Origin: CAJQQY01 sp045104975
GTDB taxonomy: Bacteria > Bacteroidota > Bacteroidia > Chitinophagales > Saprospiraceae
NCBI GenBank assembly: GCA_045104975.1
Contig: JBGCCY010000009.1
Span: 11,356 to 75,355, forward strand
Length of the DNA: 64,000 nucleotides
Direction: 5' to 3'
The notes below the pieces were generated by a model that saw only the letters and a list, made by a program, of their open reading frames with translations, was not told the origin of the DNA and ran no database searches. A program made the position numbers and the translations under genes. Below, in pieces: positions 54,658 to 62,572 of the stretch (its first letter is position 1; every line of letters starts with the position of its first letter).

Positions 54658-55134
54658 TTATTCTTTTAAAGAAGTAAACAACATAGTCCAATTGGTTTCC
54701 CATTCATTGTTTATTTCGTCATAATATGCTTGTTCCCATTTTGCAGTATCAACGGAAGGCTTGTTCCAAATAAACCTTAATTTTACTTCTTTACCCTTGT
54801 AAATTTCTTTGCCGAAAAATTCTCCAATCCCATTTTTAAATTCTCCTATGACCTGTTCTTTTAATCCAATTTCTGCATTAGCGGTATCTGCCCAATAAAT
54901 TGTCCATTTATTTGATGTTGGGTTTAACATTCGGATACTAAGTCCAATAAACTCATCTCCGAAATATGAGGATTTCATTTCGTCCATTAATCCTAATCCG
55001 TTCAATATACTCTTTGTTTCCATTTCTGCTTGGAATTCAATCCATTCATCACAGTTCATTAAACGTTCTTTCAATCTTCTATTTAGAACTGACCATTTTC
55101 CTATAAGAAAACTGAAATTTTGAATTTTTACCAT
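54658..55134 (-). CDS. DUF1579-like protein
   Basis: A 158-aa cytoplasmic protein. FSFLIGKWSVLNRRLKERL near the N-terminus and SNKWTIYWADTANAEIGL, EFFGKEIYKGKEVKLRFIWN in the middle follow the layout of DUF1579/lipocalin-like domains (a GxW start, then eight or so strands). Function is unknown. It starts 10 bp after the stop of the DinB-family gene with no palindrome between, so the two are a pair sharing one transcript. A TGCTAACAATACATTTAC sequence lies right after its stop. Confidence 0.65.
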   Translation of the reverse strand: MVKIQNFSFLIGKWSVLNRRLKERLMNCDEWIEFQAEMETKSILNGLGLMDEMKSSYFGDEFIGLSIRMLNPTSNKWTIYWADTANAEIGLKEQVIGEFKNGIGEFFGKEIYKGKEVKLRFIWNKPSVDTAKWEQAYYDEINNEWETNWTMLFTSLKE

Positions 55135-55144
55135 TATTTAAAGT

Positions 55145-55621
55145 TTATATTATTCCGTATTTCGCAATCATTTTTTCAATTTGAAGTCTATGTCTTAAAA
55201 TATGAACGATTGCGTGTTCAGTAATAGCTTCTAAATCGTAAGTTGTCCAAGAAGTTTTGATTATAGTATTCATTAGTTCGTCATATGTCAAATGCCATTT
55301 GTCTTCAAAAGTTTCAACCGTATATTCAAACATTTTTTCAAGTTCAGATATTCCTTGTTCAGTTTTTTCAATTTCTATTTTTGGAACAACATAATTATCC
55401 CCAAACCTTTTTCTAATATGATTCGCATAACCATATCCTGAATTAATCAAATGCAAAACTATATTCCTTACTGATTGAAAGTCAACCTCAGTTTTTTTAT
55501 TATATGCTTTTTTGAATTCAGCGTTAGGAATCTGCAAGAGTAAGTCTTTTAATTCGTTCAGAGCTTTTTCGTATTCGTCAGTTAAAGCTCCAATAGCTCC
55601 TTTCCTATATTTTGTATTCAT
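55145..55621 (-). CDS. DinB-superfamily protein
   Basis: A 158-aa four-helix bundle of the DinB/YfiT type. The start at 55621 (MNTKYRKG) is chosen over an upstream in-frame ATG, as the longer form would read into a repeat. The metal-binding His positions are visible: IVLHLINSGYGYANHIR and the HAIVHILRHRLQIEKM pair near the C-terminus. Family members bind Zn or Ni and include thiol-dependent transferases; the substrate is unknown. The array repeat of type A ends 25 bp upstream of its ATG. Confidence 0.8.
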   Translation of the reverse strand: MNTKYRKGAIGALTDEYEKALNELKDLLLQIPNAEFKKAYNKKTEVDFQSVRNIVLHLINSGYGYANHIRKRFGDNYVVPKIEIEKTEQGISELEKMFEYTVETFEDKWHLTYDELMNTIIKTSWTTYDLEAITEHAIVHILRHRLQIEKMIAKYGII

Positions 55622-55646
55622 TTTTTTGTTTCTTTTAATTACTGCC

Positions 55647-55814
55647 AACGTCAGTCTGTGAAAAAACTAAAATGTGATTTTTAATTACTTCATTTAGCTT
55701 TACAGAATGTTACTATTTAAAATTACTACGGGTGTTATTGATTGTAATTGTATTGTTATTGAAATAAAATTTGCTTCAAAATTCAGACAAGAGGTTTTTT
55801 CACATACTGACGTT
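55647..55814 (-). repeat. Array repeat type A, copy 2
   Basis: About 168 bp. The ends AACGTCAGTCTGTGAAAAAAC and GTTTTTTCACATACTGACGTT are inverted copies with one mismatch. The interior carries TGTAATTGTATTGTTA (55744-55759). The minus-strand core reads GACGTTGGCAG, just before the DinB gene. Confidence 0.65.
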
Positions 55815-55817
55815 TTT

Positions 55818-55860
55818 GTATATGCGCAGGTCAGGCGCATAGCCTGACTTGGCGTATAAC
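55818..55860 (-). repeat. attC-like hairpin after a stop codon
   Basis: GTATATGCGCAGGTCAGG pairs with CCTGACTTGGCGTATAAC around a GCATA loop. The GGCGCATAGCC tip is identical to that of 56675-56739, but the flanking stem bases differ in a pairing-preserving way. It lies 7 bp after the stop of the lipoprotein gene at 55867. Confidence 0.6.
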
Positions 55861-55866
55861 TAGTTT

Positions 55867-56664
55867 TTAATTTTTTTCATATTCGTAAGTGATTCTTCCT
55901 CTATTTTTGAATTCTATTTCGGATAAAATTCTTCCCAAATTTATTTTCTCTATTATTGAATCATTCGAATTGTATTTGTAATCTGTTCTAAACTCAATAA
56001 AAGTATTTGGGTTGGTTCTATTTACAAATGAACTGTCAATTTCAGATATTAGTCTATTCTTTTCATCGTATTTAAAAGTTGTCTTCATTTTGTGATTATC
56101 ACCAAACAACCAATTTTCGATTTTCAACCTTTCTTCTTTATCGTAAATATAATTCGAAATTCTTGGATTAGAATTGTACTCTTTCGAGACTTTCTCTGAG
56201 AGATTCCCATTTTCATATTTAAAATCTATTTCTTTAAAACCTGTTTTTGATAGAAGCATCTGATTATTTTCGTTGTACTTGAACCTTTGAATAGTATCAA
56301 CTGTTTCCCCAATCATGAGTATCAATTCCAAATTACCATTACTATCGTATTTGTATTCTTTGTCGATTATTTTTACTGTTCTGTCTCTTCTGTAAATCGA
56401 GTGTTCAGTTGCGATTTTGTTATCCGAATTGTAACGATAAAAAATTGAATTATTCTTATTGATTGCTCTATTTAATGAATCGAATGCTGTAAATGATTTC
56501 CTTATAGAATACATTGAATCAATTTTGGTATATGATTTTTCTGTTGTCCAGATTTTGAATTTTTCTTTTTGTTTGAACTCTTTAATTATTGAAATTTCTT
56601 CCACAATTTGAGAACTAATGCACCCAATTATAAAGATTAGCATGATGTATTTTATTTTTTTCAT
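55867..56664 (-). CDS. Lipoprotein of unknown function
   Basis: A 265-aa lipoprotein with lipobox IIGC (about residues 11-14). The ATG at 56664 is chosen over an upstream TTG, which lies inside the attC-like sequence. The mature part has several short repeats of the form YKYDSNGNLE, FKYNENNQML, FKYENGNLSE, YDKEERLKIE and FKYDEKNRLISE, like RHS/YD-type beta-hairpin repeats but spaced as in DUF4595-like lipoproteins. No enzyme motif is seen. It starts 10 bp after the GTTGCAT core of the attC-like hairpin. Confidence 0.6.
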   Translation of the reverse strand: MKKIKYIMLIFIIGCISSQIVEEISIIKEFKQKEKFKIWTTEKSYTKIDSMYSIRKSFTAFDSLNRAINKNNSIFYRYNSDNKIATEHSIYRRDRTVKIIDKEYKYDSNGNLELILMIGETVDTIQRFKYNENNQMLLSKTGFKEIDFKYENGNLSEKVSKEYNSNPRISNYIYDKEERLKIENWLFGDNHKMKTTFKYDEKNRLISEIDSSFVNRTNPNTFIEFRTDYKYNSNDSIIEKINLGRILSEIEFKNRGRITYEYEKN

Positions 56665-56674
56665 TTTAATTGAA

Positions 56675-56739
56675 TGCAACGTCCCGCATAAATGGCGTGA
56701 GGGCGCATAGCCCTCATGAACATTTTATGCTTTGTTGCA
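56675..56739 (-). repeat. attC-like site
   Basis: On the minus strand: TGCAAC (R''-like), AAA, GCATAAA (L''-like), a stem with GAGGGC-TATGC-GCCCTC, TTTATGC (L'-like), GGGAC, GTTGCA (R'-like). This is the order and asymmetry of an integron attC, 12 bp after one stop codon and 10 bp before the next ATG. Confidence 0.65.
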
Positions 56740-56751
56740 GGTAGTGTTCTT

Positions 56752-57348
56752 TTATTCGTTTTTATTTTTCTCTATCCATATTTCTGGTCTTCTTGGTTTC
56801 CATGCTTCTCTCAATTCAATATGTTCGTCAAAATATTCTTTCAATTTATTATCCAAAAGAATTAAATCTCCGTCATTTCCACCTGCTAATAAATATAATC
56901 TCTCTTTCGAATTTAGTATTTCTAATTGGTCATTAATTATCTTGACGAAATCATAAGCATATTGAGACCAACCTGTTTGATACAAAATGTATGATTTACC
57001 GTTGATTTGAATTTTGTTATACGCAAGGTCTTTTTCTTCATCGAAGCCCTTTTTTATAGATTTCCATGAAAAAGGAAGATTCATTTTGTCAAAAGAGAAA
57101 CTTAGATATTCAAGGGTATCTTCAGCGTGACTTTCAATCAACTCTTCGTGGTCACAATTTATATATCGGAAGTCTTTTGCAATGAATTCTTTTTCTGGTT
57201 CTTCGGAGTAAATTGTATGTAGTTCCTTGTGTTCCCTAATACATCTTTCTAATTCGGTTTTCAAATCATTTATATCTTCAGGAGAAGAATATTTGAAATA
57301 TCCTAATTTCCCTAAGTCTTCGATATTTTCTTTTGTTGTTTTTTTCAT
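56752..57348 (-). CDS. Uncharacterised protein, last gene of the array
   Basis: A 198-aa cytoplasmic protein, acidic, no signal or membrane segment. It contains HTIYSEEPEKEFIAKDFRYINCDHEEL and LYLLAGGNDGDLILLDNKLKEYF; the second part hints at a SMI1/SUKH-like core, but this is not certain. The same frame continues upstream of the chosen ATG for 24 codons (DTGADDSTDDTNISAAGNEE) to a stop next to a GTTAAGT sequence (57416-57422, minus strand). The original N-terminus may therefore have been cut when the unit was joined. Confidence 0.5.
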   Translation of the reverse strand: MKKTTKENIEDLGKLGYFKYSSPEDINDLKTELERCIREHKELHTIYSEEPEKEFIAKDFRYINCDHEELIESHAEDTLEYLSFSFDKMNLPFSWKSIKKGFDEEKDLAYNKIQINGKSYILYQTGWSQYAYDFVKIINDQLEILNSKERLYLLAGGNDGDLILLDNKLKEYFDEHIELREAWKPRRPEIWIEKNKNE

Positions 57349-57659
57349 TTCTTCATTACCTGCAGCACTAATGTTTGTATCATCTGTTGAGTCGTCAGCA
57401 CCTGTATCAAAAAAAACTTAACGTTCTCGACTCCATTGCTGACAAAAATAAGTTGCACACAGGCACCCTATATTTTTCCTGTGTAATTTATAAAAATAAA
57501 GTAAGATTGAATGACCTACTTCATATTAAAGGAAAAGAAAAATGCGAAAAGAAAAAAGTAAAACAACATTTTTCTTATACGAATCTTTGAAGCAAAAACA
57601 TCTTAAAATTTCGGTTATCAAAAACCCAACTCCCTACCGATGTGTCAAACTAATAACAC
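57349..57659. other. Gene-free region at the right edge of the array
   Basis: It holds the in-frame extension of the last array gene and a GTTAAGT sequence on the minus strand, a full match to GTTRRRY (57416-57422). About 240 bp of AT-rich DNA follow, leading to the IS91 remnant. No integrase gene or recognisable attI is seen. Confidence 0.5.
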
Positions 57660-58030
57660 TCACATTACAATTGGGATAAGAATACCTTGGGAAGTAATGA
57701 TTTCCAAAATAGCAGGAGGACTTCTTCTCAAACTCGGTGAAGAATGAACGATATTGCCCAACAAAATCAAATTTTTTTGTTGGCAAAAAGGGCATTGATC
57801 AGGATGCTTCCCTGTCAACTGTTCCAATCTTTCTTTCCAATGCAAAGGAGAAACAGGCGGTGGTTTAAATTTTAAAACTTGTTGAAGATTTTTGAGTTTC
57901 AATTTTCTATTGCGAATAGCCAGAATACCAAAGTATCGAATCCGCTGAAATCCCTTGGGCAAGATGTGCAACAAAAACGCCTAATAAATTCCATCACCGT
58001 CAAGGTTGTTTTTTCAATAAGTGGTAATCC
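57660..58030 (-). pseudogene. IS91-family transposase remnant
   Basis: The C-terminal part of a Y2 (IS91/IS801-type) transposase. LLHILPKGFQRIRYFGILAIRNRK is a hallmark, and CPFCQ near the end is the usual C-terminal zinc pair region. Upstream the frame changes: LTVMEFIRRF is read from about 58012 in one frame and LLHILPKGF in the next, explained by one missing T in a T-run near 57975. The N-terminal catalytic tyrosines are absent, so it is a dead fragment. IS91-type elements move by rolling-circle transposition and can carry neighbours. Confidence 0.8.
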
Positions 58031-58120
58031 ATTGCTATTTGTTTTTTTATAGTTTTATAAGAAAATGTAATTCTAATATTTAATCCATTGATTCACAATC
58101 GAATCCCATCAAAACAAAAA

Positions 58121-58152
58121 AGCGGTATTAACCCCACAAGGCTAATACCGCT
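58121..58152 (-). terminator. Rho-independent terminator
   Basis: AGCGGTATTA pairs with TAATACCGCT around a 12-nt loop. An A-run on the plus-strand left side gives a T-run on the minus strand, ending the cyclophilin gene. Confidence 0.8.
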
Positions 58153-58175
58153 AATTTTTTCTTTAGGAAAGATAA

Positions 58176-58607
58176 TTAATCGATCACTACAATCTTATCC
58201 ATTACATCACCTTGGCTGATTCCATCAATCAATTCCAGGCCTTCAAAAACTCTTCCGAAGCAAGTGTGATTTCTATCCAAGTGAGCAGTATTTTCTCGAC
58301 TATGGCAAATGAAGAATTGTGATCCTCCAGTATTTCGTCCAGCATGAGCCATTGATAAAACACCTTTGTCGTGGAATTGATTATCGCCATCTAATTCGCA
58401 ATCAATTTTGTAACCAGGTCCTCCGTTTCCAATACCATTTGGACAACCACCTTGCACGACAAAATTTGGAATCACTCTGTGAAAAGTTAATCCATCATAA
58501 AAACCTTTTTTTGCAAGGTCTGTAAAATTCTTTACGGCAATGGGAGCATCTTCTTCGAAGAACTCAACCTTCATAATTCCTTTCTCAGTATGAATTTCTG
58601 CAATCAT
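58176..58607 (-). CDS. Cyclophilin-type peptidyl-prolyl isomerase
   Basis: A 143-aa cytoplasmic cyclophilin catalysing cis-trans isomerisation of prolyl bonds. FHRVIPNFVVQGG (about 42-54, active-site Arg), GGSQFFICH (about 94-102) and LDRNHTCFGRVFEG (about 109-122) match the family. There is no signal peptide. It lies 166 bp downstream of the YebC-family gene, in a spacer with repeated CCAATACTCA sequences that may form hairpins. Confidence 0.93.
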   Translation of the reverse strand: MIAEIHTEKGIMKVEFFEEDAPIAVKNFTDLAKKGFYDGLTFHRVIPNFVVQGGCPNGIGNGGPGYKIDCELDGDNQFHDKGVLSMAHAGRNTGGSQFFICHSRENTAHLDRNHTCFGRVFEGLELIDGISQGDVMDKIVVID

Positions 58608-58773
58608 ATTATGTTATTTTTGAGTATTGGGATGTTTAGATTGAAGTATTGAGACTGACCCCAATACTCATTTATCAGAACCTCAATACGTTAGTAAAAT
58701 TTATTTTGAGTGAGTTTTTGGGAAAGTAAGATTTGGGAAACCCCAATACTCAATGCCCAAATCTCCAAATCAT

Positions 58774-59484
58774 TTATTCCATATTAGTGAACACCGCTTG
58801 GACATCTTCATTTTCCTCCAATTTGTCCAACATCTTTTCAATGTCAACCATTTGTTCATCAGTAAACTCAACAGGTGAAGTTGGAAATCGTTGCAAATCA
58901 GCCTTAGAAACTTCTATATTTCTTTCTTCCAAAGCAGTTGACATAGTACCAAAATCAGTATAATTGGAATAGATATAGACCGTGTCTTCATCTTGCTCAA
59001 TTTTAGTTAATCCAAAATCAATCAAGTCTAATTCCATTTCTTCCAAATCCATTCCTTCTACAAACGCAATTTCAAAAACTGCTTTTCGATCAAACATAAA
59101 TTCTAACGAACCAGTTGGAACCAAAGCACCACCTGCTTTACTAAAATATGATTTTACATCAGCGACTGTTCGAGTAGTATTATCTGTTGCACACTCCACA
59201 AAAACTAAAATCCCATGTGGTCCTTTACCTTCATAATTCACCAAACTATAATCTGTCGCATCTTTTCCCGAAGCTCTTTCGATAGCTTTTTTGATATTAT
59301 CCTTAGGCATATTGGCAGCCTTTGCATTTTTGATTGCCAATCGTAATTTAGGATTCATTTCGGGATCAGGTCCACCTTCTTTAGCAGCCATTGTAATCTG
59401 TCTCGAAATTTTTGGAAAAATTTTAGACATACTTGCCCATCGTTTTTCTTTTGCAGCTCGGCGGTATTCAAATGCTCTTCCCAT
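58774..59484 (-). CDS. yebC: YebC/PmpR-family regulator
   Basis: A 236-aa YebC/TACO1-type protein, known in other organisms as a transcription regulator or a factor easing translation of proline runs. The start MGRAFEYRRAAKEKRWASMSKIFPKISRQI and the motif LRLAIKNAKAANMPKDNIKKAIERA (about 47-71) are diagnostic. The domain order is complete. It is probably transcribed separately from the genes beyond the 0.3-kb gap at 59485-59775. Confidence 0.92.
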   Translation of the reverse strand: MGRAFEYRRAAKEKRWASMSKIFPKISRQITMAAKEGGPDPEMNPKLRLAIKNAKAANMPKDNIKKAIERASGKDATDYSLVNYEGKGPHGILVFVECATDNTTRTVADVKSYFSKAGGALVPTGSLEFMFDRKAVFEIAFVEGMDLEEMELDLIDFGLTKIEQDEDTVYIYSNYTDFGTMSTALEERNIEVSKADLQRFPTSPVEFTDEQMVDIEKMLDKLEENEDVQAVFTNME

Positions 59485-59775
59485 GATGAAATTTATTTAT
59501 ATAATATTTTAATAATTTAAACACTTTAATTTTGATGGCGCAAAAATAAAAAAAAATAGCCAATTATGAGATTTCATAATTAGCTATTTTTTAATAGAAG
59601 CATGTCAAAAAAAATTAACGAACTGAGAATCAATAGTTTATGGTTCTAACCATAAATTCCTGAGTTAATTTGAAGTTAGGCTTGCCTGTCGATAGACAGG
59701 TTCATAAAATATTAGTTCTCAGGAAGTTAAAATTTAGACATGTCCTAAGGTCTATTTAAAAACTAATTTTCTGAA

Positions 59776-60480
59776 TCAGTTTTTTTTACTGATTTTCCTT
59801 TTGCCATCTTTTATAGTTGCATCCAAATCATTCAAAACTTTTTCCGCTTTTTTGATAGCCATATCTTTTCGAGAAGCATCCTCTTCTGATATTTTTCCTT
59901 CCTTGATTTGTTTTGCCAATTCAGCTTTTGCATTGGCCACTTTTTCTCTAGCAGCATTTGATTTTTCCTCTCCTTTGTTGACGTTTGCGTTTGCTTTTGC
60001 TCTCTTTTCTTTGACGCTATTTCTAGCTTCTTCAGATCTAGCTTTGCCAAATTCTTTTCCTTTCAGATCACCTTTGTTTTTTCCATAAGCCTTGCCTTTA
60101 TTCTCTTTTTCCTTTTTCTCCTTTTTGGCTTTTTTCTCTCCATCGTGATCATGGTCATCATGATCATGTCCATCTCCATCTTCGTCATGATCATGGTGAT
60201 CACTTTTGTGATCTCCCTTTTTTCCTTTCATTTTTTCCTTCATCTCTTTTCCCTTTGTTTTTACTTTTCCTTTTGCATCCTCAACCTCGGTTTCAGTTTC
60301 AGCTACATCAGCATCTATCTTTTTATTAATTTTACTGGCTTTGGCTTTGCCATTTTTTTTGGCTTTTTCCATTTTCTCTTTTTGTTTGTCTTTTCCTTTT
60401 CCTTGTGCAAATGCTTCATTGCTAGCAAGAGAAAAAACTAAAAAGAAGGAAAGCGATAAAATCATTTTTAAATTTTTCAT
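59776..60480 (-). CDS. Exported Lys/Glu-rich protein with His/Asp metal-binding-like stretch
   Basis: A 234-aa protein with signal peptide 1-25 (ending AFAQ). The mature part is almost all Lys, Glu, Asp, Ala and Gly: a charged helix, then a His/Asp-rich segment (about 92-116, with HHDHDEDGDGHDHDDHDHD), then more charged helix with repeated GKxxGK units. Such a segment would bind Zn, Ni or Cu. No domain family is recognised and much of the chain may be disordered. It follows the small lipoprotein at 60524 on the same strand by 43 bp, so the two are probably an operon. Confidence 0.6.
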   Translation of the reverse strand: MKNLKMILSLSFFLVFSLASNEAFAQGKGKDKQKEKMEKAKKNGKAKASKINKKIDADVAETETEVEDAKGKVKTKGKEMKEKMKGKKGDHKSDHHDHDEDGDGHDHDDHDHDGEKKAKKEKKEKENKGKAYGKNKGDLKGKEFGKARSEEARNSVKEKRAKANANVNKGEEKSNAAREKVANAKAELAKQIKEGKISEEDASRKDMAIKKAEKVLNDLDATIKDGKRKISKKN

Positions 60481-60523
60481 AAAATAAGTTTTTGATTTGT
60501 AAAAGTTTATGAGTTTAGAGTTC

Positions 60524-60745
60524 TTATTGTTCTAATTCTTTTTCCATTGCTGAAATAGCTTCATCTAAAGCTTTGGTTTTGTCTTCAACTTCAGTTGCTA
60601 CTTGATCAATTTCAATACCGATAGAATCTAATTTTTGAACTTCTTCTTTGATCGCAGCTTCTTCTGCTGCTGCATTTGATCCACCTCCGCAAGCAGAAAA
60701 TATAAGTAGAAAAAATACGGAACATAAAATCATTGAATTTTTCAT
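60524..60745 (-). CDS. Small lipoprotein
   Basis: A 73-aa lipoprotein with lipobox FSAC (Cys19) followed by GGGSN. Residues 25-73 form one acidic helix with heptad pattern (EEVQKLDSIGIEIDQVATEVEDKTKALDEAISAME), a likely coiled coil. It is co-oriented with, and just upstream of, the His/Asp-rich exported protein, which suggests a joint envelope role. Confidence 0.65.
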   Translation of the reverse strand: MKNSMILCSVFFLLIFSACGGGSNAAAEEAAIKEEVQKLDSIGIEIDQVATEVEDKTKALDEAISAMEKELEQ

Positions 60746-60921
60746 ATTGTCGATTTTGATTAAAAAAAATATATTGGATTCGAATGTTTGAAATAATTTT
60801 TCTGATGAGTGGAGTTTAAATAATTTGATGAGATAGGTGGTTATTAGATCCTTAAAAACCTAATAACAAATAACTTAATAACTCTACAACCAGAAGGTGA
60901 ACCTTAAAGCAAGGTTTTTAA

Positions 60922-62481
60922 TTAATCTTTTATAACAAAGTATTTACGGTAATATTTATTGTAATTCTTTTTCCATTCTCTAGCAGCTTTGGTGTAGAGT
61001 TTGGCAAGTTGAGGTTTTTTGTCAGAAAGTATTTTGGCATTATTTAAGTTCATCGTTCGAGGATCGATGAAGTGATCGTAGAGGTCATTTATTTTTTCAA
61101 AATTTTGCTCATTATAATTTGTTTGAGAAAAATCCTTTTCAGTTTCTGATGCAAGAAAAATTAAATTTCGAGTTGCCTCATTTCCTGGGGTCGCTAAAAT
61201 ATCAGTTTTAAAACCAGATTTTTTTAACGTTTTATAAACTGATCTTGCTGCAGTTCCAAGTTCCCCTTTTACATATCCATAAAAATTAATCATAATCATG
61301 CCGCCAGGGTTTAAGATTTTTTTTGTGTCTTCAAATCCTTCAATCGTCACCAAGTGTTCAGGCACCGCTTCGCTCAAAAAGGTATCAAAAATAACGATAT
61401 CATATTTTTTATCCGTAATTCTTACATGATGTCGAGCATCATCAATGATGACATTCGTAGAAGGATCTAGATTAAAATAATCAACGGAGACCTCCCAAAT
61501 TCTTTTGTCGATTTCTACTACATCGGTTTCAAAACCTAGTCGATCCAATTGCTTTACTAAGGTGCCTCCACCTAAACCAAGCAATAAAACTTTCGATCCT
61601 TTTGGAAAAATAGATGCTGCAGTTGGAAAGTAATTGGCCCAACTCCAAATACTGTATTGCAAATCATTTTCCAATCCAACATAAGTTTGCAAAGTGTTGT
61701 TGACAATTAAAGCTCTACCTTCTCGATGATCAGCAGTAATGTCATAGGAAGGATGATCAACGACTTTTACCTGCCCTAAAATTCCTTCTGATTGATAGAG
61801 TACTTTGTACTCTTCATTAAATTGTTCAGAAGGTTTTAAACTCAAAAATGCAAATCCACCTAACAATACAATTACAACTGCTACATTTTTATTTTTTTTC
61901 CAGAAAAGTGAAATGAGCGGAAAGAGGCAAAGTAATATTCCAATGATAACAGCAGGCATTTCCAAACCATAATTTGGAATAACATAAAACCCCATCACAA
62001 AAGTTGCAAGGATTCCACCAAGGGTAGAAATGGCATAAACATTACCAGCACTATTTCCAGCTGACTTAACATCTTCAGTCAAAAGATTAATGATAATAGG
62101 GGAGACCATTCCCATAAAAACCAAAGGTGGCAGCATAAAAATAAGCAAGGAAAAAATAGCACCCATCTCCAAAGAAAGATGAATGGTTTGATTCATAATC
62201 AATTCACTCGTAAATGGCATCACGACTAAAAGTAATCCTGCACAAATTAAAACCCAATATAAAAAGGAATAACTGCCTGCATATTTTTTAGAAAATCGAC
62301 CACCTAAAAAATATCCGATGGTCAAACCTCCAAGCGTTAATGCTAACGCAGCTGCCCAAACATAAAGTGAAGTTCCAAAAAAAGGAGCTAACAGTTTTGC
62401 TCCAATCAACTCGCAAGCCATCACGGAACCACCTTCTATAAATGAAAGGAAAAATAAATATTTTTTACTAGGGTTTTTCAT
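60922..62481 (-). CDS. Membrane-fused spermidine-synthase-like protein
   Basis: A 519-aa protein. The N-terminal half (about 8-215) has seven or so membrane segments of MFS/SpeE-fusion type (FIEGGSVMACELIGAKLLAPFFG). The C-terminal half (about 220-510) is a polyamine-synthase-like methyltransferase fold with GLGGGTL (302-308), VVEID (321-325), DDARHHV (347-353) and DIVIFDTF (361-368). Whether it makes a polyamine is uncertain, because the HxxxDGxxQ substrate motif of true spermidine synthase is not clear. It is monocistronic. Confidence 0.8.
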   Translation of the reverse strand: MKNPSKKYLFFLSFIEGGSVMACELIGAKLLAPFFGTSLYVWAAALALTLGGLTIGYFLGGRFSKKYAGSYSFLYWVLICAGLLLVVMPFTSELIMNQTIHLSLEMGAIFSLLIFMLPPLVFMGMVSPIIINLLTEDVKSAGNSAGNVYAISTLGGILATFVMGFYVIPNYGLEMPAVIIGILLCLFPLISLFWKKNKNVAVVIVLLGGFAFLSLKPSEQFNEEYKVLYQSEGILGQVKVVDHPSYDITADHREGRALIVNNTLQTYVGLENDLQYSIWSWANYFPTAASIFPKGSKVLLLGLGGGTLVKQLDRLGFETDVVEIDKRIWEVSVDYFNLDPSTNVIIDDARHHVRITDKKYDIVIFDTFLSEAVPEHLVTIEGFEDTKKILNPGGMIMINFYGYVKGELGTAARSVYKTLKKSGFKTDILATPGNEATRNLIFLASETEKDFSQTNYNEQNFEKINDLYDHFIDPRTMNLNNAKILSDKKPQLAKLYTKAAREWKKNYNKYYRKYFVIKD

Positions 62482-62505
62482 ATGCTAAAATTCGTAAACT
62501 AAGAA

Positions 62506-62525
62506 GGCGGGCAAAATTGCCCGCC
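62506..62525 (-). terminator. GC-rich hairpin after the protease gene
   Basis: GGCGGGC pairs with GCCCGCC over a short AT loop. It follows the protease stop on the minus strand; the T-run is weak. Confidence 0.6.
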
Positions 62526-62572
62526 TCTAAATATCATATAATTTTTTTCAAAAAGAAAAAAAATTAAATCAA

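Noticed and set aside
57375..57590. Plus-strand frame near the IS91 remnant
   Set aside because: It lies in AT-rich spacer and antisense to the extension of the last array gene; no support.
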